A stretch of 64,000 nt of DNA from Micromonospora inyonensis (GTDB lineage Bacteria > Actinomycetota > Actinomycetes > Mycobacteriales > Micromonosporaceae): NCBI RefSeq assembly GCF_900091415.1, contig NZ_FMHU01000001.1:1488001-1552000 (forward strand), in the 5' to 3' direction. Numbering within the stretch: the first letter of the stretch is position 1; each line of letters begins with the position of its first letter. This document shows positions 61,085 through 64,000 of this stretch, in pieces. The notes below the pieces were generated by a model. It ran no database searches and was not told the origin of the DNA. It saw nothing but the letters and a program-made list of their open reading frames with translations. The position numbers were made by a program, and so were the translations under genes.

Positions 61085-62563
61085 ATGGGCAGGGACGTCG
61101 CGCAGGGCGCCTTCTCCCGAGAGGACCGGGTCCGCTATCGGCAGAAGGTCCGACGGTGTCTGGACGTGTTCGCGCTGATGCTCGACGACTTCGGCTTCGA
61201 CGCGGACCGTCCGATGACCGGACTGGAGATCGAACTCAACCTGGTCGACCCCGCGGCCGAGCCGGCGATGCGGAACGACGAGATCCTCGCCGCCATCGCC
61301 GACCCGCTGTTCCAGACCGAACTGGGGCGGTTCAACCTCGAACTCAACGCCAACCCCCGGTTGATCGGCGGCCGGGGCTTTTCCGAGTACGAGGAGGACC
61401 TGCGCGGCAGCCTGAGCCGGGCCGGCGAGCGGGCCGCGCGGTCCGACGCCACCATCGTCATGGTCGGTATCCTGCCGACCCTGACCGAGCGGCACCTGGT
61501 GGCCGACAACCTCTCCACCAACCAGCGCTACCGGGTGCTCAACGACCAGATCGTGGGGGCCCGGGGCGAGGATATCGAACTCGACATCCGGGGCGTGGAG
61601 CTGCTGCAGACGCACACCGACTCGATCGCCCCCGAGGCGGCCTGTACCAGCCTCCAGTTCCACCTCCAGGTCGCCCCGGACAGCTTCGCCGACTACTGGA
61701 ACGCCTCCCAGGCCATCGCCGGGGTGCAGGTCGCGGTCGGGGCCAACTCGCCGTACCTCTATGGCCGGCAGCTCTGGGCCGAGACCCGGATCGCCCTCTT
61801 CGAGCAGGCCACCGACACCCGGCCGGACGAACTGAAGGCTCAGGGGGTACGCCCCCGGGTGTGGTTCGGCGAACGGTGGGTGACCTCGATCTTCGACCTG
61901 TTCGAGGAGAACGTCCGGTACTTCCCGCCGCTGCTGCCGATCTGCGACGACGAGGACCCGGTCGACGTGCTGCACGCCGGTGGGGTCCCCGAGTTGAGCG
62001 AGCTACGGCTGCACAACGGCACCGTCTACCGCTGGAACCGGCCGGTCTACGACATCATGGCCGGCCGCCCCCACCTGCGGGTCGAGAACCGGGTGCTGCC
62101 CGCCGGACCCACGGTGGTGGACATGCTGGCCAACGCCGCCTTCTACTTCGGGCTCGCCCGTGGCCTCGCCGAGTCCGACCGTCCCATCTGGAGCCAGCTC
62201 ACCTTCAGCTCCGCCGAGGAGAACTTCCACGTCGCCGCCCGGCGCGGCCTGGGTGCGGTGCTGCACTGGCCCCGGCTGGGCGACGTGCCGGTGAGCCAGC
62301 TGGTGCTCGACGTGCTGCTGCCGAAGGCGGCGACCGGGCTGGACCGGTTCGGCGTCGACCCGGCGGAGCGCGACCGTCTGCTCGGCATCATCGAGCAGCG
62401 CTGCCGCACCGGCCGTAACGGTGCGGTCTGGCAGACCGAGACGGTCTGGGCGGCGGAGCGGCACCGGGGCATGGACCGCGACGCGGCACTGCACCACATG
62501 GTGCGGCGCTACGCCGAGCTGCAACGCACCAACGAACCGGTGCACACCTGGCCGGTGGACTGA
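61085..62563 (+). CDS. Glutamate-cysteine ligase family (GCS2-type) protein
   Basis: 492 residues from ATG 61085 with GGGAGGAC upstream. GCS2 superfamily, ATP-dependent carboxylate-amine ligase. Motifs: MTGLEIELNLVDPAAEPAMR (Glu-x-Glu metal ligands), RFNLELNANPRLIGGRGFSE, ACTSLQFHLQVAPDSFADYW, VAVGANSPYLYGRQLWAETR and the late RVENRVLPAGPTVVDMLANA. Longer than E. coli YbdK (~370 aa). The substrate is uncertain: actinobacteria make mycothiol rather than glutathione, so ergothioneine-type or another gamma-glutamyl ligase role is possible. The composite transposon ends 75 bases upstream and may have separated it from its promoter. Confidence 0.85.
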   Translation: MGRDVAQGAFSREDRVRYRQKVRRCLDVFALMLDDFGFDADRPMTGLEIELNLVDPAAEPAMRNDEILAAIADPLFQTELGRFNLELNANPRLIGGRGFSEYEEDLRGSLSRAGERAARSDATIVMVGILPTLTERHLVADNLSTNQRYRVLNDQIVGARGEDIELDIRGVELLQTHTDSIAPEAACTSLQFHLQVAPDSFADYWNASQAIAGVQVAVGANSPYLYGRQLWAETRIALFEQATDTRPDELKAQGVRPRVWFGERWVTSIFDLFEENVRYFPPLLPICDDEDPVDVLHAGGVPELSELRLHNGTVYRWNRPVYDIMAGRPHLRVENRVLPAGPTVVDMLANAAFYFGLARGLAESDRPIWSQLTFSSAEENFHVAARRGLGAVLHWPRLGDVPVSQLVLDVLLPKAATGLDRFGVDPAERDRLLGIIEQRCRTGRNGAVWQTETVWAAERHRGMDRDAALHHMVRRYAELQRTNEPVHTWPVD

Positions 62564-62664
62564 GGTCGTCGGTCAGTCGCGGGGCCGCCGGGTCGCGGCG
62601 CGGCCTCGCGGACGAGGCTGCGGAGCCGGCTCGGCGGTGGGCGGAGTTCCGGGCACGTCGTCCG

Positions 62665-63999
62665 TCACCACCCGGTCCGGCTCGGCGGCGGAGCGGCCGG
62701 TGGTGGGGTACCCGGGCCGTCCGGGGCGTCGGTCGGTCCGGCCGTCCCGAGGCTCGACGTGCCGGCGGGCGGCTCCTCGCGACGCGGCCGGGGAACTCTC
62801 GACGTGGACCTGGCGGCACGACGGCGTGCCGTGCCGGTGTCGGCGGTGCCGGTGCCGGTGTCGGTGTCGGTGTCGGTGTCGACAGTGCCGGCGGTGGTGG
62901 CGGTGCCGGCCGGACCGGCGGAGTTACCGGCGTCGGCATCCCGACCGGGGTCGGCGACCGGACCCCGGCCGACGCCAGGGAGGACGGGGTCGGTGCCGGT
63001 CGGGTCCGGGCCGGTGGGCCCGGCCGGAGACGACGCGGCGGCATCGGTCGTACCGACCCCGACCGAGGTCGGGTCGGCGTCGCCCGTCGCGGTGTCGCCC
63101 TCGGGGCCGATCGCGCCGACGCTGGTACCAGCACCGGCGGTCGCCTCGTCCCGTCGCTGGGCCAGGGCGGCGACCAGGACCGAGCCGGCGACACCGGTGA
63201 CCACCGCGTACGCGGCGACGAGCTGTGCGGAGAGTTGCTCGGCGCCGATCCCGGGCAGCCGGGGCGCGGTCAGCAGACAGGCGACGGCGACCAGGAACGG
63301 CCCCGCCGCCCCGGAGGCCGCCGCCCCGACCCGTCGGTACGTCGACCGGGCGGCCCGGCGTGCCGTGAGCGCGCCGATGACCAGGGCGGAGCCGAGCGAC
63401 AGCACCGCCGCCAGCCAGGAGAGGTGGTCACCGAGCCGGATCCCCGGACGGTCGGCGAGCTGCCAGAACCCGAGCTGGGCGCTGGTCATGCCGCGACCTA
63501 CGAGCACCCCGTCGACGACCGCGGCCACCGCGAGCGCCCAGAGCCAGCCGACGCTGGCGACGATGTTGGCCGCGGCCGGGGGCGAGCGTTGGGCCCAGAT
63601 CGCGACGAGGAAGCCGACCAACAGGCCCGCCCCGGCGTACGCGGCGGCCATGGTCTGCGGGGCGGCGGTGTCGGTGGGAGCGGCCACGCGGGCCGGCACC
63701 GCCACGAGCAGTACGGCCACCAGCGCGCCGAACGTCGCCCCCAGGGCGGCCGGGATCCCGCTCGGACGGCTCCGGGAGTGGGCCCCTCCGGTGGACCGCC
63801 GGGCCAGGCGCTGCGCCCCCACCGCCCCGGCGATGGTCGAGGTGGCCGCGATCCAGGTGGCCCAGCCCAGGCTCGTCGCCCAGAGCGTGTCGGGCGAGCC
63901 GCCGGCCCCCGGGTCCGGGGGTGTCCAGCTGATGATGCCCAGCCCGTAGCCGAAGCCGAGTTGGGTGGCACCCGCTCCGGCGGCGATGCCGACCGCGGT
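62665..63999 (-). CDS. Multi-span membrane protein, 5' end cut by window
   Basis: Open to the right edge, so the N-terminus is outside. About seven hydrophobic helices: TLWATSLGWATWIAATSTIA, ALGATFGALVAVLLVAVPAR, MAAAYAGAGLLVGFLVAIWA, NIVASVGWLWALAVAAVVDG, SWLAAVLSLGSALVIGALTA, GAAGPFLVAVACLLTAPRLP and LVAAYAVVTGVAGSVLVAAL. A ~150-residue Thr/Asp/Gly/Pro-rich tail follows. The visible frame stops at 62665, but near 62,760 another frame continues plausibly (GYPTTGRSAAEPDRVVTDDV, PTAEPAPQPRPRGRAATRRP) to a stop at 62573. The true C-terminus may therefore be longer, with one indel. Family not recognised. Confidence 0.75.
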   Translation of the reverse strand, partial: TAVGIAAGAGATQLGFGYGLGIISWTPPDPGAGGSPDTLWATSLGWATWIAATSTIAGAVGAQRLARRSTGGAHSRSRPSGIPAALGATFGALVAVLLVAVPARVAAPTDTAAPQTMAAAYAGAGLLVGFLVAIWAQRSPPAAANIVASVGWLWALAVAAVVDGVLVGRGMTSAQLGFWQLADRPGIRLGDHLSWLAAVLSLGSALVIGALTARRAARSTYRRVGAAASGAAGPFLVAVACLLTAPRLPGIGAEQLSAQLVAAYAVVTGVAGSVLVAALAQRRDEATAGAGTSVGAIGPEGDTATGDADPTSVGVGTTDAAASSPAGPTGPDPTGTDPVLPGVGRGPVADPGRDADAGNSAGPAGTATTAGTVDTDTDTDTGTGTADTGTARRRAARSTSRVPRPRREEPPAGTSSLGTAGPTDAPDGPGTPPPAAPPPSRTGW

Positions 64000-64000
64000 C

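Overview
The window is a high-GC actinobacterial chromosome segment, most likely from Micromonosporaceae (Micromonospora or Salinispora type). The evidence is the order recF - DciA-like - gyrB - gyrA - DUF3566 - tRNA-Ile - DLW-39 - tRNA-Ala, the frequent GTG/TTG starts, the very high third-position GC and the TetR/MarR/STAND regulators. It lies just downstream of the dnaA-dnaN-recF origin region: recF is cut by the left edge.

Layout. (1) 0-10.1 kb is the replication/topoisomerase core. gyrA carries a 420-residue intein with a homing endonuclease at its active-site tyrosine, and a cluster of DnaA-box-like sites sits between gyrB and gyrA. (2) 10.2-13.6 kb is a decaying accessory strip: a toxin-antitoxin pair with a frameshifted toxin, a frameshifted TPR/SEC-C gene, an intact F420/FMN-type oxidoreductase, broken membrane-protein pieces and a CBS protein with an internal deletion. 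(3) 13.6-26.3 kb holds a giant P-type ATPase, an MFS exporter, a DsbA-like oxidoreductase, SufE, a CBS protein, prolyl-tRNA synthetase, an SGNH hydrolase and a rhodanese sulfurtransferase. (4) 26.4-33.9 kb is an acyl-CoA/branched-chain degradation cluster: TetR regulator, biotin carboxylase, HMG-CoA lyase-like protein, carboxyltransferase and acyl-CoA dehydrogenase. It fits a methylcrotonyl-CoA carboxylase-type pathway, but no biotin carrier protein is visible. (5) 34.2-37.7 kb holds a STAND-type and a MarR-type regulator.

(6) 38,105-61,006 is the striking part: a 22.9-kb composite transposon flanked by the direct repeat CTAA. It is bounded by two inverted IS701-family elements. The left one is a nest of four further insertions (IS5/IS1031-like, IS982, IS630, IS4) whose order of arrival can be read from the target duplications. 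The right one is a truncated copy fused to an ISL3 remnant and hit by an identical IS5/IS1031-like element. The only substantial non-transposase gene inside is a 13.3-kb reading frame for a 4431-residue protein. Its N-terminal third resembles the alanine-rich, membrane-active front of actinobacterial polymorphic-toxin or type VII secretion giants, and its C-terminal two thirds are 15 near-identical winged-helix domains embedded in proline-rich linkers. No toxin domain or immunity gene is recognisable. I consider this transposon-borne winged-helix repeat protein the best candidate for an undescribed system.

(7) 61.0-64 kb resumes the chromosome: a glutamate-cysteine ligase family enzyme and a multi-span membrane protein cut by the right edge.

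All assignments are from reading the sequence and remembered family features. No database search was run.
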